Below are positions 53,642-62,863 of a stretch of 64,000 bases of DNA, one piece after another. The stretch spans positions 992,001 to 1,056,000 of the forward strand of contig NZ_UHHW01000002.1 of the NCBI RefSeq assembly GCF_900460345.1. The letters are read 5' to 3'. The translations under genes were made by a program, and so were the position numbers. Under the pieces are notes generated by a model. That model worked only from the letters and a program-made list of their open reading frames with translations, did no database searches and had not been told where the DNA came from. Each line of letters begins with the position of its first letter. Positions within the stretch are counted from its first letter, which is position 1. Source of the stretch: Trueperella pyogenes (lineage in GTDB: Bacteria; Actinomycetota; Actinomycetes; Actinomycetales; Actinomycetaceae).

Positions 53642-55116
53642 GACCGTCCTCGATATGCAGTGTATAAGGCAAGAATAGCCCCAAGCGCACCAAGAACATA
53701 GACAGCCACCGTGCGTTCACCAGCCGTACGCGTGGCAAATGTGGTGGTGTTGTGGAGAGCGACTTTAGCCACCCGCGCGTCTGTGGTAAATAGATTCGTT
53801 TCGTAGACGACGCCGTGGGCGGTTGCCACTCCAGAAATACCTGACGTGGAAACCTGAATGGCCGTGCGCCCATGCTCGACGGCGCGGAACTGCGTCATGG
53901 CGAACTGCTGGGACGACAAGGCCGTGGTGCCAAAGCTGGCGTTATTCGTAGGGATGACGAGCAGCTGGCTGTCGGGAATTGCCTGCGCGACGATATCGGT
54001 ATAAGCAACTTCAAAGCAAATGGGCACTGCTAAGGTGACGCCGAGTGAGCTGACTTCAACGGTCGCTTGGCCCGTCCCGGCCAGCATGTCGGTGGAGACG
54101 AGATCGACGGCGTCGCTGAACTGTCGAAAGAAGTCCCTGTGCGGAATGTACTCTCCAAACGGAACCGGATGTTGTTTAGAGTAACGTGCGGTGATGCCAG
54201 CACCCGGCTCAATAACGAGTACGTCGTTATACCTGCCATCTGCGATGTACTCTTGCGTGCCCATGACGAGCGGGATGCCGAGCTCCTCGACCATCGTGAA
54301 GACGAGGTCGCCGGCGGCACGATCTGTTCGAATATCGCGGTCAGAGGCAGACTCAGGCCACAAGATAAGGTCTGGTTTCAGGTCGCTGGTCTCAATCAGT
54401 TCGCGGGTGGCACGAACGTGATTCTCAGTCACGACGAGGGCGCGGTTGTGCGCATCACGAGATGGCGTATTTCCTTGCACGATTGCGACGTTCAAACTCC
54501 CAGATGCACGCCCGCCCGTCGGGAGGATAACAGGTACGATAACAAAGGCGAGAATCGCGACCACCGCAGTGATCTCGCCCAGGCCCGACATCCGTATCGC
54601 GGTTGCGGCTAAAACGCCCACCATGACGGCGACGCCGCCGACCAACGCAGTCGAGCCCCAAGGCGCAAGATTAACCAAATGCGAATGTGCAAAGGCGAAC
54701 GCCAACCGACCCCACGGCAGGCCGCCGTACGGCCACATTGAGCGCAACTCTTCGACGGCGAGGAAGATGCCAGCTGCGCCGATGACGCGCAGCCAAACAT
54801 AGCTGAGCCGATTGTCTCGCTCACGCGAGAGCAATGCCCACAGCGCTCCCACGATCCCATAGAAAGCGCCTTGCACTACGGCGAGCGCAACCTGGGCAAG
54901 GACAGTGCCGGTAGCAACGCTAGCCCACGCAACATGCGGGAAGAAGAATGCCACTCCCCAGATCCATCCCAGGCCGAATGCGGCTGCCATTGCCTTGCCA
55001 CGTACGGCTAGCCATAGTAGTGCGATAGCGACAAAGGCAAAGATCCACAATCCGACGGGCGGGTTGGCTAGCCATAAGGACAATCCGCCGAGGAATGCGA
55101 GAAGGATTTTGATCAC
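53638..55116 (-). CDS. lnt: Apolipoprotein N-acyltransferase
   Basis: Lnt N-acylates the lipoprotein N-terminal cysteine after Lgt and LspA processing. About six N-terminal helices (LLAFLGGLSLWLANPPVGLWIFAF onward) precede a nitrilase-like domain. Its Glu-Lys-Cys triad lies in LILWPESASD, YSKQHPVPFGEYIP and VPICFEVAYTDIV. A final helix (VAVYVLGALGAILALYTAY) ends the 492 residues. The start is GTG 55116; TAAGAT six bases upstream on the minus strand and lack of a ribosome site suggest leaderless translation. With lgt in the same window, triacylated lipoproteins are expected. Confidence 0.94.
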   Translation of the reverse strand: MIKILLAFLGGLSLWLANPPVGLWIFAFVAIALLWLAVRGKAMAAAFGLGWIWGVAFFFPHVAWASVATGTVLAQVALAVVQGAFYGIVGALWALLSRERDNRLSYVWLRVIGAAGIFLAVEELRSMWPYGGLPWGRLAFAFAHSHLVNLAPWGSTALVGGVAVMVGVLAATAIRMSGLGEITAVVAILAFVIVPVILPTGGRASGSLNVAIVQGNTPSRDAHNRALVVTENHVRATRELIETSDLKPDLILWPESASDRDIRTDRAAGDLVFTMVEELGIPLVMGTQEYIADGRYNDVLVIEPGAGITARYSKQHPVPFGEYIPHRDFFRQFSDAVDLVSTDMLAGTGQATVEVSSLGVTLAVPICFEVAYTDIVAQAIPDSQLLVIPTNNASFGTTALSSQQFAMTQFRAVEHGRTAIQVSTSGISGVATAHGVVYETNLFTTDARVAKVALHNTTTFATRTAGERTVAVYVLGALGAILALYTAYRGRS

Positions 55117-55122
55117 TGCTAA

Positions 55123-55128
55123 ATCTTA
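55123..55128 (-). promoter_or_regulatory. -10 element of lnt-ppm1 (leaderless)
   Basis: On the minus strand TAAGAT, six bases, then GTG of lnt. No Shine-Dalgarno sequence lies between. Confidence 0.45.
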
Positions 55129-55179
55129 CGACAGAAGTGCCCCGCTCCTATTCTCAACGCGCGGCCCTCTGGCGGCGTC

Positions 55180-57780
55180 CTACAGCCACTCCCACCTTCG
55201 GATCAGCTCACGGGCTTGGCCTGCAATGTCACGCAGATACTCAGATGGGGCAACCTGTGCAATCTGACCGAGCAGGTCAATCAGACGCCGATTGGCAGAG
55301 ATAAAATCTCCCACCACCAGGCCCATGCTGAGAACAGATTCGAGATCTGCGCCACCTGCCCATGCGGTGAAGGCTTCCATACCTCCAGGATAAGGCTGCA
55401 CAGTTCGTTCAATCCCGTGCTTGTCCTCGATAGCTTCGAGGAATTGCCGGTTGCGTTCGATTGCTTGCCAGGCTGAGCGTAAGGCTGGTGTAGCCGGCAC
55501 GTCGACGCCCAGGCGACGATCGCACAGAAACGCTGAGCACACGCCGGCAAAGTCCTGCGCGGATAGCTCAGCGAATGCTGCCTCACCGAGAGACATCACG
55601 ATTAGTAGATCGGCCTCGTTGTGGATCCCACGTAGCATTGCCGCGCCGGCAGCGAGTTTCACCAGGCCCGCATCGGTTCGTCCACTCTGCGCAGGCTGGA
55701 GATATCCCAGCCGCGCGAGCACGGCGGCGGTTGCATCAAATTCCTTGGCTACCGAGTCGTCGAACGCCTCTGACTCTTTTTCCAACGCTTCCAGGTTGGC
55801 AAGGAGCGAAGTAAACTCAGCGCCGCGTTCGACGTGAGCGGCGAGGTCTGGGCAGTGGTGGACGGGATGCGCGGCGAGTTTATCTGTTTCTCGCACGGCA
55901 AAACGATCCCAGGAACCCGTCAGGTCCCGGTCAGTTCCCAGCTCGATTCGCTCCCCCACAGCCCGCCACATGACTTCGGCGATGTCGGCTCGCACCTGCG
56001 GATTCTTCGGCGACATCCCGAACGGCAGCGGAATCGTCCCAAGGTCGCGCAGCTCGGAGGAGAGTTCGTTTTCACGCAACCAGATCATCTCGGCGTTGAG
56101 GTTGACCATACGTAACTTTGCCCCTACGGAGAGTACGACGCCGTAATCCAGCTCGCCAGATCGTGCGAATGCGTAGAGTCGGCTGGTCCTCGCCGCAGCC
56201 CAGGAGTCAGCCATCTTTTGCTGGTATTCGCGTTTTGCTCTTTTCCTCTCGGCTTTGCTCGCCCGCTCGGATCGCCGTCGCAGACGCAGATACTCCGGCA
56301 CATCGCCCGCGCGGCACTCTTCGGAAAGCTCAGTTTCGAGAGTATCGAGGCGTGCGCGGATACGGGCGATCCGGCCGCGCACCTCGCCAAGCTCGGCATT
56401 GCGCTGGTATTGAGCAAAGGAGGTGCCCATGAGCGCTCGAGCATCCTCGTAAGTGTGGAACGCCAGTAGGTTTACGACCGAGTTGTACGACGGGAAAAAT
56501 GCCGAGTGCAGAGGTTCTACCCGGCCTGAGCCGAGATCGGCGAGCGCAGCGATATCCAGGTCGTCGGTATCGAGCACAACGGCGTGGCCGACCTTATCCT
56601 TGCCACGTCGACCAGCGCGGCCAATAAGCTGGGTGTATTCGGTAGCGGTCAATGCAACGAAATCCGCGCCATTCCAGCGTTGCAGATCCTCGAGCACGAC
56701 CGTGCGCACGGGCATGTCGATCCCGAGTGCAAGCGTGCCAGTCGCGTAGACGAGTTTAAGCAGGCCCTCGTCCATAAGATCTTCCGCGAGCTCTTTAAGC
56801 GCGGGGAACATGCCAGCATGGTGGGCAGCAAATCCGCGCGTCATCGCCTTAGCCCAAAAGTTAAAGCGAATAGCACGCTGGTCTTCGTCCGAAAGTTCGG
56901 CGCGAAGACTATTTAAGCGAGCGAGAATCTGGCGTTGTTGGGCGCAGTTCGTGAGCGTCAGGCCGGAATCTAACAGATCGGCGACGGCGCGGTCGCAACC
57001 CTTGCGCGAGAATACAAACTCGATCGCCGGTAAAAGATCGTGGTCTTGAAGCTGTTTAAGGACGCGCTTGCGGCGGGCGAAGCTCGTCTGGCGGCGTCGG
57101 TATCCGTGCGGCGTTTCATGGGCTTGGATAAGGCGCGGTGAGATGCGCTCCCCCACGAACAGCGGTTCGAGGCGGCGTTGGATGGCAACATGCTGCACAA
57201 GTGGCACCGGGCGCGTGGTGGAGACAATGACCTCGGTCGGGCCGCGGACGGAACTGAGCCAGCTGGAAAACTCCTCCACATTCGAAATCGTGGCGGACAG
57301 CGAAACGAGACGCACATGCGCGGGCAGCTGCAAGATAATCTCTTCCCACACAGGGCCGCGGAACTCATCGGCGAGGTAATGAACCTCGTCAAGGACGACA
57401 TAGCCGATATCGTTGACGATGTCATCGTGGTGGAACAGCATATTGCGCAGGACTTCGGTCGTCACTACGAGGATGTCGGCGTCACGATTAATCGTCTGAT
57501 CGCCAGTGAGCAGACCCACATGCTCGTGGCCAATCTCCTCAGCTAGATCTCGATACTTTTGGTTCGAAAGGGCCTTGATCGGCGCGGTGTAGATGCAGCG
57601 CAAAGAACGGGCCAACGCGAGTTCGACCGCATACTCGGCGACGACGGTTTTGCCGGCCCCCGTCGGCGCGCTGACCAGGACATCGCGGTTATTCCCGAGC
57701 GCTGCAATCGCCTCGAGCTGGAAATCATCTAAATCAATGCCCCGAGCACGATTCCGATCAATGAAGTTCTCGGCGATCAT
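55180..57780 (-). CDS. helY: Ski2-like DEVH-box RNA helicase HelY
   Basis: HelY is an actinobacterial Ski2/Mtr4-like helicase, probably acting on RNA. The 866-residue protein begins IDLDDFQLEAIAAL (Q-like motif) and Walker A SAPTGAGKTVVAEYAV. YVVLDEVHYLAD is the DEVH box and LVSLSATISN follows. The second RecA domain ends TQLIGRAGRRGKDKVGHAV. A coiled-coil Arg-rich insertion (about 495-540) and a C-terminal DSHCT-type domain follow. ATG 57780 overlaps the lipid kinase stop (TGATG). In mycobacteria the order is pafA-pafB-pafC-tatA-tatC-helY; here the tat genes are replaced. Confidence 0.95.
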   Translation of the reverse strand: MIAENFIDRNRARGIDLDDFQLEAIAALGNNRDVLVSAPTGAGKTVVAEYAVELALARSLRCIYTAPIKALSNQKYRDLAEEIGHEHVGLLTGDQTINRDADILVVTTEVLRNMLFHHDDIVNDIGYVVLDEVHYLADEFRGPVWEEIILQLPAHVRLVSLSATISNVEEFSSWLSSVRGPTEVIVSTTRPVPLVQHVAIQRRLEPLFVGERISPRLIQAHETPHGYRRRQTSFARRKRVLKQLQDHDLLPAIEFVFSRKGCDRAVADLLDSGLTLTNCAQQRQILARLNSLRAELSDEDQRAIRFNFWAKAMTRGFAAHHAGMFPALKELAEDLMDEGLLKLVYATGTLALGIDMPVRTVVLEDLQRWNGADFVALTATEYTQLIGRAGRRGKDKVGHAVVLDTDDLDIAALADLGSGRVEPLHSAFFPSYNSVVNLLAFHTYEDARALMGTSFAQYQRNAELGEVRGRIARIRARLDTLETELSEECRAGDVPEYLRLRRRSERASKAERKRAKREYQQKMADSWAAARTSRLYAFARSGELDYGVVLSVGAKLRMVNLNAEMIWLRENELSSELRDLGTIPLPFGMSPKNPQVRADIAEVMWRAVGERIELGTDRDLTGSWDRFAVRETDKLAAHPVHHCPDLAAHVERGAEFTSLLANLEALEKESEAFDDSVAKEFDATAAVLARLGYLQPAQSGRTDAGLVKLAAGAAMLRGIHNEADLLIVMSLGEAAFAELSAQDFAGVCSAFLCDRRLGVDVPATPALRSAWQAIERNRQFLEAIEDKHGIERTVQPYPGGMEAFTAWAGGADLESVLSMGLVVGDFISANRRLIDLLGQIAQVAPSEYLRDIAGQARELIRRWEWL

Positions 57781-58688
57781 CACATGACCAGCCTTAATGC
57801 CTTCGCAAGTAGCGTGATAGTGGCTGGCGCCTGGCAAATCTCCTCACCATCGGCCATAATCGTCGGGAGTGCAGCTCCACACGCGGCCTGCTCGATTCGC
57901 ACCTGCGTGGTGCGATACAGATGGACGCGCGGATCCTTGAGATGGCGATACAGGAGCAGTTTCGGAACCAAACTGCCAAACTCCGCCAGGCGCAGACCGG
58001 GGGTGAGAACGACGTCGAGCAGACCGTCGTCGGGAAGCGCATCCGGCGAGATGCAAAAGCCGCCGCCAAAGAAGCGCGTATTGGCCACCGACAGCAACGA
58101 CATCGTGCCCTCGTGGACGTGTCCGTCCATCGTCAGGCGCAGGCCAAAGGGCTCGTAGTCGAGGATGGTGCCGGGAAGCGCTCGCGCATAACGGAGATTC
58201 CCCTTCGGCCACGTCATCTTGTTCGTGCGCAGGTTGACGTTAGCGTCGATGCCCACAGACACGATCGCAAGCGCGCGTTCACATCCGCCCTCCCAGGTGA
58301 TCTCCATGACGTCGACATCGCGGTAATGGCGTGTCAAGAGCGAGGCCGCGATCTGGTGGATGGAATCATGGACGCAGTGGATAGGAAGCCCGAACTCGCG
58401 CGCGATGTCGTTGCCCGATCCGGCCGCCACGATCCCCAAAGGTACGCCCGAATCCCCCACAGCGTTGACCGCATTGTGAATAAAACCGTCTCCTCCCACA
58501 ATGATCAGCGCGTCGATGGCACCCGAGTGGGTGGCATCATGCATGGCCTGGTAAGCCTCGTCACGTGTCCCCACAGGCAGCCATTGCATCTCAACCGGAT
58601 ACTTGTCCAGCACCTCGCGCAAAATGCTGCGATACCCGTCGCTACGCCCCTTCCCCGACATCGGGTTCAGTGCACATCCGACCTTCAT
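57780..58688 (-). CDS. Diacylglycerol/lipid kinase family protein
   Basis: The 302-residue protein matches the DAGK catalytic domain family (DgkB/YegS-like). It has the nucleotide-binding IIVGGDGFIHNAVNAVGDSGVPLGIVAAGSGNDIAREFGL and the later GFCISPDALPDDGLLDVVL segment. It probably phosphorylates diacylglycerol or a related lipid at the membrane; the substrate is unproven. GGDGF replaces the usual GGDGT. It overlaps both neighbours by a few bases within the pafB-pafC-orphan-kinase-helY run. Confidence 0.9.
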   Translation of the reverse strand: MKVGCALNPMSGKGRSDGYRSILREVLDKYPVEMQWLPVGTRDEAYQAMHDATHSGAIDALIIVGGDGFIHNAVNAVGDSGVPLGIVAAGSGNDIAREFGLPIHCVHDSIHQIAASLLTRHYRDVDVMEITWEGGCERALAIVSVGIDANVNLRTNKMTWPKGNLRYARALPGTILDYEPFGLRLTMDGHVHEGTMSLLSVANTRFFGGGFCISPDALPDDGLLDVVLTPGLRLAEFGSLVPKLLLYRHLKDPRVHLYRTTQVRIEQAACGAALPTIMADGEEICQAPATITLLAKALRLVM

Positions 58689-59050
58689 GAGCGCCCCTCC
58701 TTCACGCGCGCCCGGGCACGTTCTCGCTCGTCGGGTCCGATCGATGCGAAGCTGTTGTGGTCGAGCTCATTCCACCGCCCGAGGGCGCCTTCGAGCCGAC
58801 GTCGGCGGGCCTTCGCGCGCATCTGGCGAATCCGGCGACGCTCGGATCGGGCCTGGCGCACCCGCTCCGGATCCTCGTAGAGACCACCCACGGGGTCACG
58901 TTCTCGCACAGGTATGGAGATCTCGGCGGCCACCTTCGCCATCTCGCCTGCTTGGGCCGCCAACTTCTTACCTGAAAGCCAGATCTCCCGAGCCGCGATC
59001 CCAAAGTATATGGCCAGACCAATCAGACCCGCAATCACAAGCATCCACAT
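58685..59050 (-). CDS. Small membrane-anchored basic protein, unknown
   Basis: I do not recognise this 121-residue protein. It has one N-terminal membrane helix (MWMLVIAGLIGLAIYFGIAAREIWL), a short amphipathic stretch and a long, strongly Arg/Glu-rich cytoplasmic tail likely to be helical. The single helix plus amphipathic segment at the tatA position between pafC and helY superficially recalls TatA, but the tail is very basic, no TatA FG motif is visible and no tatC follows. It overlaps the lipid kinase start by four bases and directly follows pafC, so it is co-translated with both. Confidence 0.7.
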   Translation of the reverse strand: MWMLVIAGLIGLAIYFGIAAREIWLSGKKLAAQAGEMAKVAAEISIPVRERDPVGGLYEDPERVRQARSERRRIRQMRAKARRRRLEGALGRWNELDHNSFASIGPDERERARARVKEGRS

Positions 59051-59986
59051 TTAGGCCTCCTCTAGATACTGTTTGGCCTGGGCGGCGATCTCGCGCGCGA
59101 TGTGTGCCGGTTCAACGCGTATGACGGAACTGCCCATACGGATGAGGAGCGTGCGTAGCCAAGCGAGGGATCTCACAGTTAGGGTGATTTCATAATTGCC
59201 GTCACGCTCGACAAAAGAATCCACTGGAAGGGTCTCGACTACCCAACGGGCAGCCGGAGTGCAGCAGATCGTCACGTGCTCGCCGCTGAACCCATCGTTG
59301 TTCGCAAATTGCGCGCGGATATTAGCGTCAAGACGCTGGGTGAACGTCTCGCTGAGCGCCGAGCAGCTGACTATCCGATCGAGTCGATAGGTGCGAAGTT
59401 GGCCATCCTTGGCCGCTACCAGCCGTGGACGCGCCCCGGTCGTGAGGGAAACGGGGGCAACCGTGACCACGTCATCAAACAGGTGCAGATCCGCCCCCGC
59501 CTTAAGATAGGTCAGTTCGATAAGCCGCCGCTGCCGCATAGCTGCTGTCAGGCAGTCGGTTATCTCGCGGGCATTGACCGATGGCGCGGGCCACAACGCA
59601 GCGCCGTATCCCGCCTGCGCGCTCGCCTGGACAACACGCTGACGCAGCCGAAGCAGGTGGGCACGGGTAGAAGCATCGACGACGCCGAGGTGGTCGTCAA
59701 GGACGGCCATCAGGGTCAAGACTTCGGCGAGCGATAACGAGGGCGAGGTTCGAGTGTCGTTGGCAATGAGTCTGACTTCACCGTCGTCATCGTCCGGTAT
59801 CGCGATATCCACGGGAGACTCGAAGTAGCCTGCGTTGGGTATCTCCATGACAAAGAGCTCGGACAACTCACGGCGCATGCGCGCGGGCGTGGTGTGAAAG
59901 TGTGTGGCCATCTCGCCAAGTGTGCTCGCACCACGATCGAGATAGGCCAAAATGGCGATTTTACGGGATACGGTCAGATCAGCCAT
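59051..59986 (-). CDS. pafC: WYL-domain transcriptional regulator PafC
   Basis: PafB and PafC act together in mycobacteria as the activator of the LexA-independent DNA damage response. The 311-residue protein has an N-terminal winged-helix (VSRKIAILAYLDRGASTLGEMATHFHTTPARMRREL), a central WYL domain (RQRRLIELTYLKAGADLHLFDDVVTVAPVSL) and a C-terminal WCX extension. ATG 59986 overlaps the pafB stop by eight bases. No pafA, prcAB or pup gene is adjacent, unlike mycobacteria. Three repair genes in this window carry matching promoter elements. Confidence 0.92.
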   Translation of the reverse strand: MADLTVSRKIAILAYLDRGASTLGEMATHFHTTPARMRRELSELFVMEIPNAGYFESPVDIAIPDDDDGEVRLIANDTRTSPSLSLAEVLTLMAVLDDHLGVVDASTRAHLLRLRQRVVQASAQAGYGAALWPAPSVNAREITDCLTAAMRQRRLIELTYLKAGADLHLFDDVVTVAPVSLTTGARPRLVAAKDGQLRTYRLDRIVSCSALSETFTQRLDANIRAQFANNDGFSGEHVTICCTPAARWVVETLPVDSFVERDGNYEITLTVRSLAWLRTLLIRMGSSVIRVEPAHIAREIAAQAKQYLEEA

Positions 59987-60896
59987 CGAGCTCACCCTCC
60001 TGTGCAAGACCCGCTAGGTGCTCCAGGCGGGAAATAAAGTCCGCCCTCACTTCGCCTGGGCCTGTCAGGCGCGCGTCGAGGCCGTAAAACATCAGATCCT
60101 CATAGAGGTGAGCACGATCAATACCGTTCAGGCTCAGTTCCATTTCGCCGCCAATCTCCTCGAGGTGGGCGGCCTGAACGCGCAGCGGCAGATCCCGCGA
60201 TATCCGCACGACGGCGTCGACCGGGCTCAGCGTCGAGACGAAAGAAGGATCGAGTTCGTGAGAGATTGCCTCCTCTAGAATCGTCACCTCCCCTTCCACA
60301 CGGTCAAGCTTGTACATGCGCATACCCGGCTCGCTGCCCGCTCCCCCGCTCAGTTGGTAGCCGCGCAAGTAAAACGCATCAAAATGGACTTCGAGTCGCA
60401 GCGGCTCAACAACATATCGAGCTGGCTCCATACTCCTAGTTGAGCGATAGAAAAATGCGATTCGACGGCGTCGTTGAAGGGCTGGGGCGATGGCCAGCGC
60501 GGCGTCGCCAGAGGGAATGTGGGCAATGAGATGGCTCTGCTCGCCGCTCGCCTGCCCGGACGAGAGCAACTTCGTCACAGCGGACTGCGCCGCAACAAAA
60601 GCCTGCGACGAGCCCTTGGTTGCCAACAGAGAACGCAGAATGCTCATCTCCACGTCGCTGCCATCGACCGAGATGTTGTGGTCAGCCAGGATGTAGCGAT
60701 GTTCAGAATCGACGTCGATTTGGTAGCCCAGATCGCGAAGCTCTTCCAGATCGCGTTCCACGTAGCGTTGTGCATTGGCCGGGGCTATACCGGAGTATGC
60801 GGGCATAGCGAGAATATCCCGAATTGTCGGATGACCTCGCCGCAACGCAACGAGGAGAGAAAAACGGCGTTCACTCACCGTGCGCGATTCCTTCAT
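59979..60896 (-). CDS. pafB: WYL-domain transcriptional regulator PafB
   Basis: The 305-residue first gene of the pair. It has an N-terminal helix-turn-helix (ERRFSLLVALRRGHPTIRDILAMPAYSG...YVERDLEELRDLGYQI). The WYL domain spans RRRRIAFFYRSTRSMEPARYVVEPLRLEVHFDAFYLRGYQL, with FYL in place of WYL. The WCX region follows. It overlaps pafC. TAAGGT (minus strand 60904-60909) lies seven bases before the ATG, with TTGCCACTT eight bases further upstream, a partial match to the PafBC box that would allow autoregulation. Confidence 0.92.
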   Translation of the reverse strand: MKESRTVSERRFSLLVALRRGHPTIRDILAMPAYSGIAPANAQRYVERDLEELRDLGYQIDVDSEHRYILADHNISVDGSDVEMSILRSLLATKGSSQAFVAAQSAVTKLLSSGQASGEQSHLIAHIPSGDAALAIAPALQRRRRIAFFYRSTRSMEPARYVVEPLRLEVHFDAFYLRGYQLSGGAGSEPGMRMYKLDRVEGEVTILEEAISHELDPSFVSTLSPVDAVVRISRDLPLRVQAAHLEEIGGEMELSLNGIDRAHLYEDLMFYGLDARLTGPGEVRADFISRLEHLAGLAQEGELDG

Positions 60897-60903
60897 GACT
60901 CTT

Positions 60904-60921
60904 ACCTTAGTGGACTAAAGT
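60904..60921. promoter_or_regulatory. Overlapping divergent -10 elements in an inverted repeat
   Basis: TAAGGT on the minus strand (60904-60909, for pafB) and TAAAGT on the plus strand (60916-60921, for the DUF3866 gene) flank each other. TTAGT (60907-60911) and ACTAA (60914-60918) form an inverted repeat across both. Each -10 ends seven bases before its start codon, so both messages would be leaderless. Confidence 0.5.
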
Positions 60922-60928
60922 GGCAATA

Positions 60929-62008
60929 GTGATGAAGTGGCAATATGCGCAAATCGTATCCGAACGCAATTCATGGGGAGCAGCCGTTGAGTTCAACGCA
61001 CGCCTATGCGATGGCTCCCTCGTGCGCGCGCTCGCCTATGTGCCTCAAGTAGGCCGCCCACAACCGGGAGACACGGTCCTCGTCACATCCGCCACACACG
61101 ATCGCGCCCTGGGAACAGGCGGCTTCGTCATGATTGTCGCCAATCCTGAGCGCTTGCCAGATTTTGAACCTGGTCCGGGCCACATCGTCAAAGCGCGCTA
61201 TACACCGATGCAGTACATGGTTTTGGGGGTCGATGAACAAGAGTCCGCCCACCACGACCTCCTGCGCGAGGCCGACTCCATCTATGGCATGCCAGTCGTC
61301 GCCGCGGATCTCCATTCAGCGCTTCCCGCTATCGTCGCGGGCATCCACGTTGCTCGGCCGGAGGCAAAAATTGCTTATATCATGACCGACGGCGGCGCGC
61401 TACCTGCCTGGTTCTCACAGACAGCCCATCGGCTCCGCGAAGATGGGCACATCCTCGGCACAATCACCGCCGGGCAAGCCTATGGCGGTGAGCTTGAAGC
61501 CGTCAACATCTACACTGCCCTGCTCGCGGCCCGCCTCGTATGGGATGCCGATATCGCGGTCATCACGCAGGGTCCAGGCAACCTCGGCACGGATACGCGC
61601 TGGGGGTTTTCCGGAACTGCGCTGGGCGAAGCCCTCAACGCCGTGCACGTACTCGGCGGCGTCCCTATTGCCGCCCTGCGTGCTTCCGAGGCAGACCCGC
61701 GCGAACGACACCTCGGCATCTCCCACCACTCCCTGACCGTCCTCACACGGGTGGTTCACGCGCCATGCACCGTCGTCGTCCCCATGCTCAGCGGCTTAGC
61801 CCCGGCCATACAATCGACTATAGCCGCACAGCTGGCCATGCTATCAGCCGAGCACCTCACTCTCGTGCGGCACCCAGCTGATCACCTCGCCCAGGCCCTC
61901 GCTACACCTCCGGCCCCCTTATCAACAATGGGCCGCCGCTACGAGGAGGATTCTTTGTCCTTCCTCGCCGCGGCGGCCGCAGGAGAATACGCCGGGCGGA
62001 TTCTTTGA
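60929..62008 (+). CDS. DUF3866 family protein
   Basis: This ~360-residue protein belongs to the uncharacterised DUF3866 family found across actinobacteria and Firmicutes. It has an N-terminal beta-rich part (YVPQVGRPQPGDTVLVTSATHDRALGTGGF). The family motifs follow: PGHIVKARYTPMQYMVLGVDEQESAHHD, GMPVVAADLHSALPAIV, AYIMTDGGALP, TITAGQAYGGELEAVN and ITQGPGNLGTDTRWGFSG. The many conserved Asp, His and Gly residues suggest an enzyme, but no activity is known. GTG 60929 sits seven bases after a TAAAGT element; ATG 60932 is the next codon. It is divergent from pafB and convergent with hisG. Confidence 0.85.
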   Translation: MMKWQYAQIVSERNSWGAAVEFNARLCDGSLVRALAYVPQVGRPQPGDTVLVTSATHDRALGTGGFVMIVANPERLPDFEPGPGHIVKARYTPMQYMVLGVDEQESAHHDLLREADSIYGMPVVAADLHSALPAIVAGIHVARPEAKIAYIMTDGGALPAWFSQTAHRLREDGHILGTITAGQAYGGELEAVNIYTALLAARLVWDADIAVITQGPGNLGTDTRWGFSGTALGEALNAVHVLGGVPIAALRASEADPRERHLGISHHSLTVLTRVVHAPCTVVVPMLSGLAPAIQSTIAAQLAMLSAEHLTLVRHPADHLAQALATPPAPLSTMGRRYEEDSLSFLAAAAAGEYAGRIL

Positions 62009-62010
62009 CG

Positions 62011-62856
62011 CTACATTCTTGAGGTCAAAATCGGGGTGACGAGGATGCCACGCGCCCCGGCGTCGTGAAGATCGTCCATCACCTTGTTCATCCGTTTGCG
62101 CTCGACCATCGCGCGTACCGCCACCCACTCGTCGTCGTGCAGCGGTGAGATGGTGGGCGACTGGTAGCCCGGCGTGAGCCTGACTGCATGCTCGAGGAGG
62201 TCGCGCTGGATGTCGTAGTCCATGAGGACATAGTTACGCGCCATAATCACGCCTTCAAGGCGACCATCCAGAATCTGCACATCGTGGCTGACCTCCTGGT
62301 CGGCTCGCCGGATCAGGATCGCCTCCGAGCGCAGCAACGGCTCGCCGAAGACGGCCATGCCGGCAGCGCGCAAAGTGGTGCCCGTCTCGACGACGTCGGC
62401 GATCGCATCCGCGACGCCGAGGCGCACAGAGCTCTCCACGGCGCCGTCCAGATGCACAACCGTCGCATCGATACTGTGTTTGGCCAGGTAGTTACTCACG
62501 AGCGAATCGTAGGAGGTCGCAATGCGCTTACCTTGGAGATCATCGATCGACATCTGCTCCCCACCGGGTGCCGCAAAGCGAAACGTGGCGCGGGCAAAGC
62601 CCAGACCACGATGCTCGGTGGCTGGCGCCTGCGAATCGAGGAGGAGGTCTCGTCCAGTGATACCGACGTCGACAGTGCCAGCTCCCACATACACCGCCAC
62701 ATCGCGTGGGCGGATGTAAAAGAACTCGACGTCGTTTTCAGCATCGACAAGAACCAGCTCCCGTGATTCCCTGCGCTGGCGGTAGCCGGCCTCAGCCAAC
62801 ATACGCGAAGCAGGGTCAGATAGCGATCCTTTATTAGGTACGGCGATGCGCAGCAT
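62011..62856 (-). CDS. hisG: ATP phosphoribosyltransferase (long form)
   Basis: HisG catalyses the first step of histidine synthesis, joining ATP and PRPP. The 281-residue protein begins [15 protein letters not shown]. It has [38 protein letters not shown], the PRPP site [12 protein letters not shown], and a C-terminal ACT-like regulatory domain ([25 protein letters not shown]), so it is the HisZ-independent long form, feedback-sensitive to histidine. AGGAG precedes the ATG. It follows hisE by seven bases, the standard actinobacterial hisE-hisG pair. Confidence 0.96.
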   Translation of the reverse strand: MLRIAVPNKGSLSDPASRMLAEAGYRQRRESRELVLVDAENDVEFFYIRPRDVAVYVGAGTVDVGITGRDLLLDSQAPATEHRGLGFARATFRFAAPGGEQMSIDDLQGKRIATSYDSLVSNYLAKHSIDATVVHLDGAVESSVRLGVADAIADVVETGTTLRAAGMAVFGEPLLRSEAILIRRADQEVSHDVQILDGRLEGVIMARNYVLMDYDIQRDLLEHAVRLTPGYQSPTISPLHDDEWVAVRAMVERKRMNKVMDDLHDAGARGILVTPILTSRM

Positions 62857-62863
62857 ATTTCTC

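Noticed and set aside
58685..59050. Annotation of the small pafC-linked membrane protein as TatA
   Set aside because: It has one helix and the right position, but no TatA FG motif, an unusually basic Arg/Glu tail and no tatC downstream.
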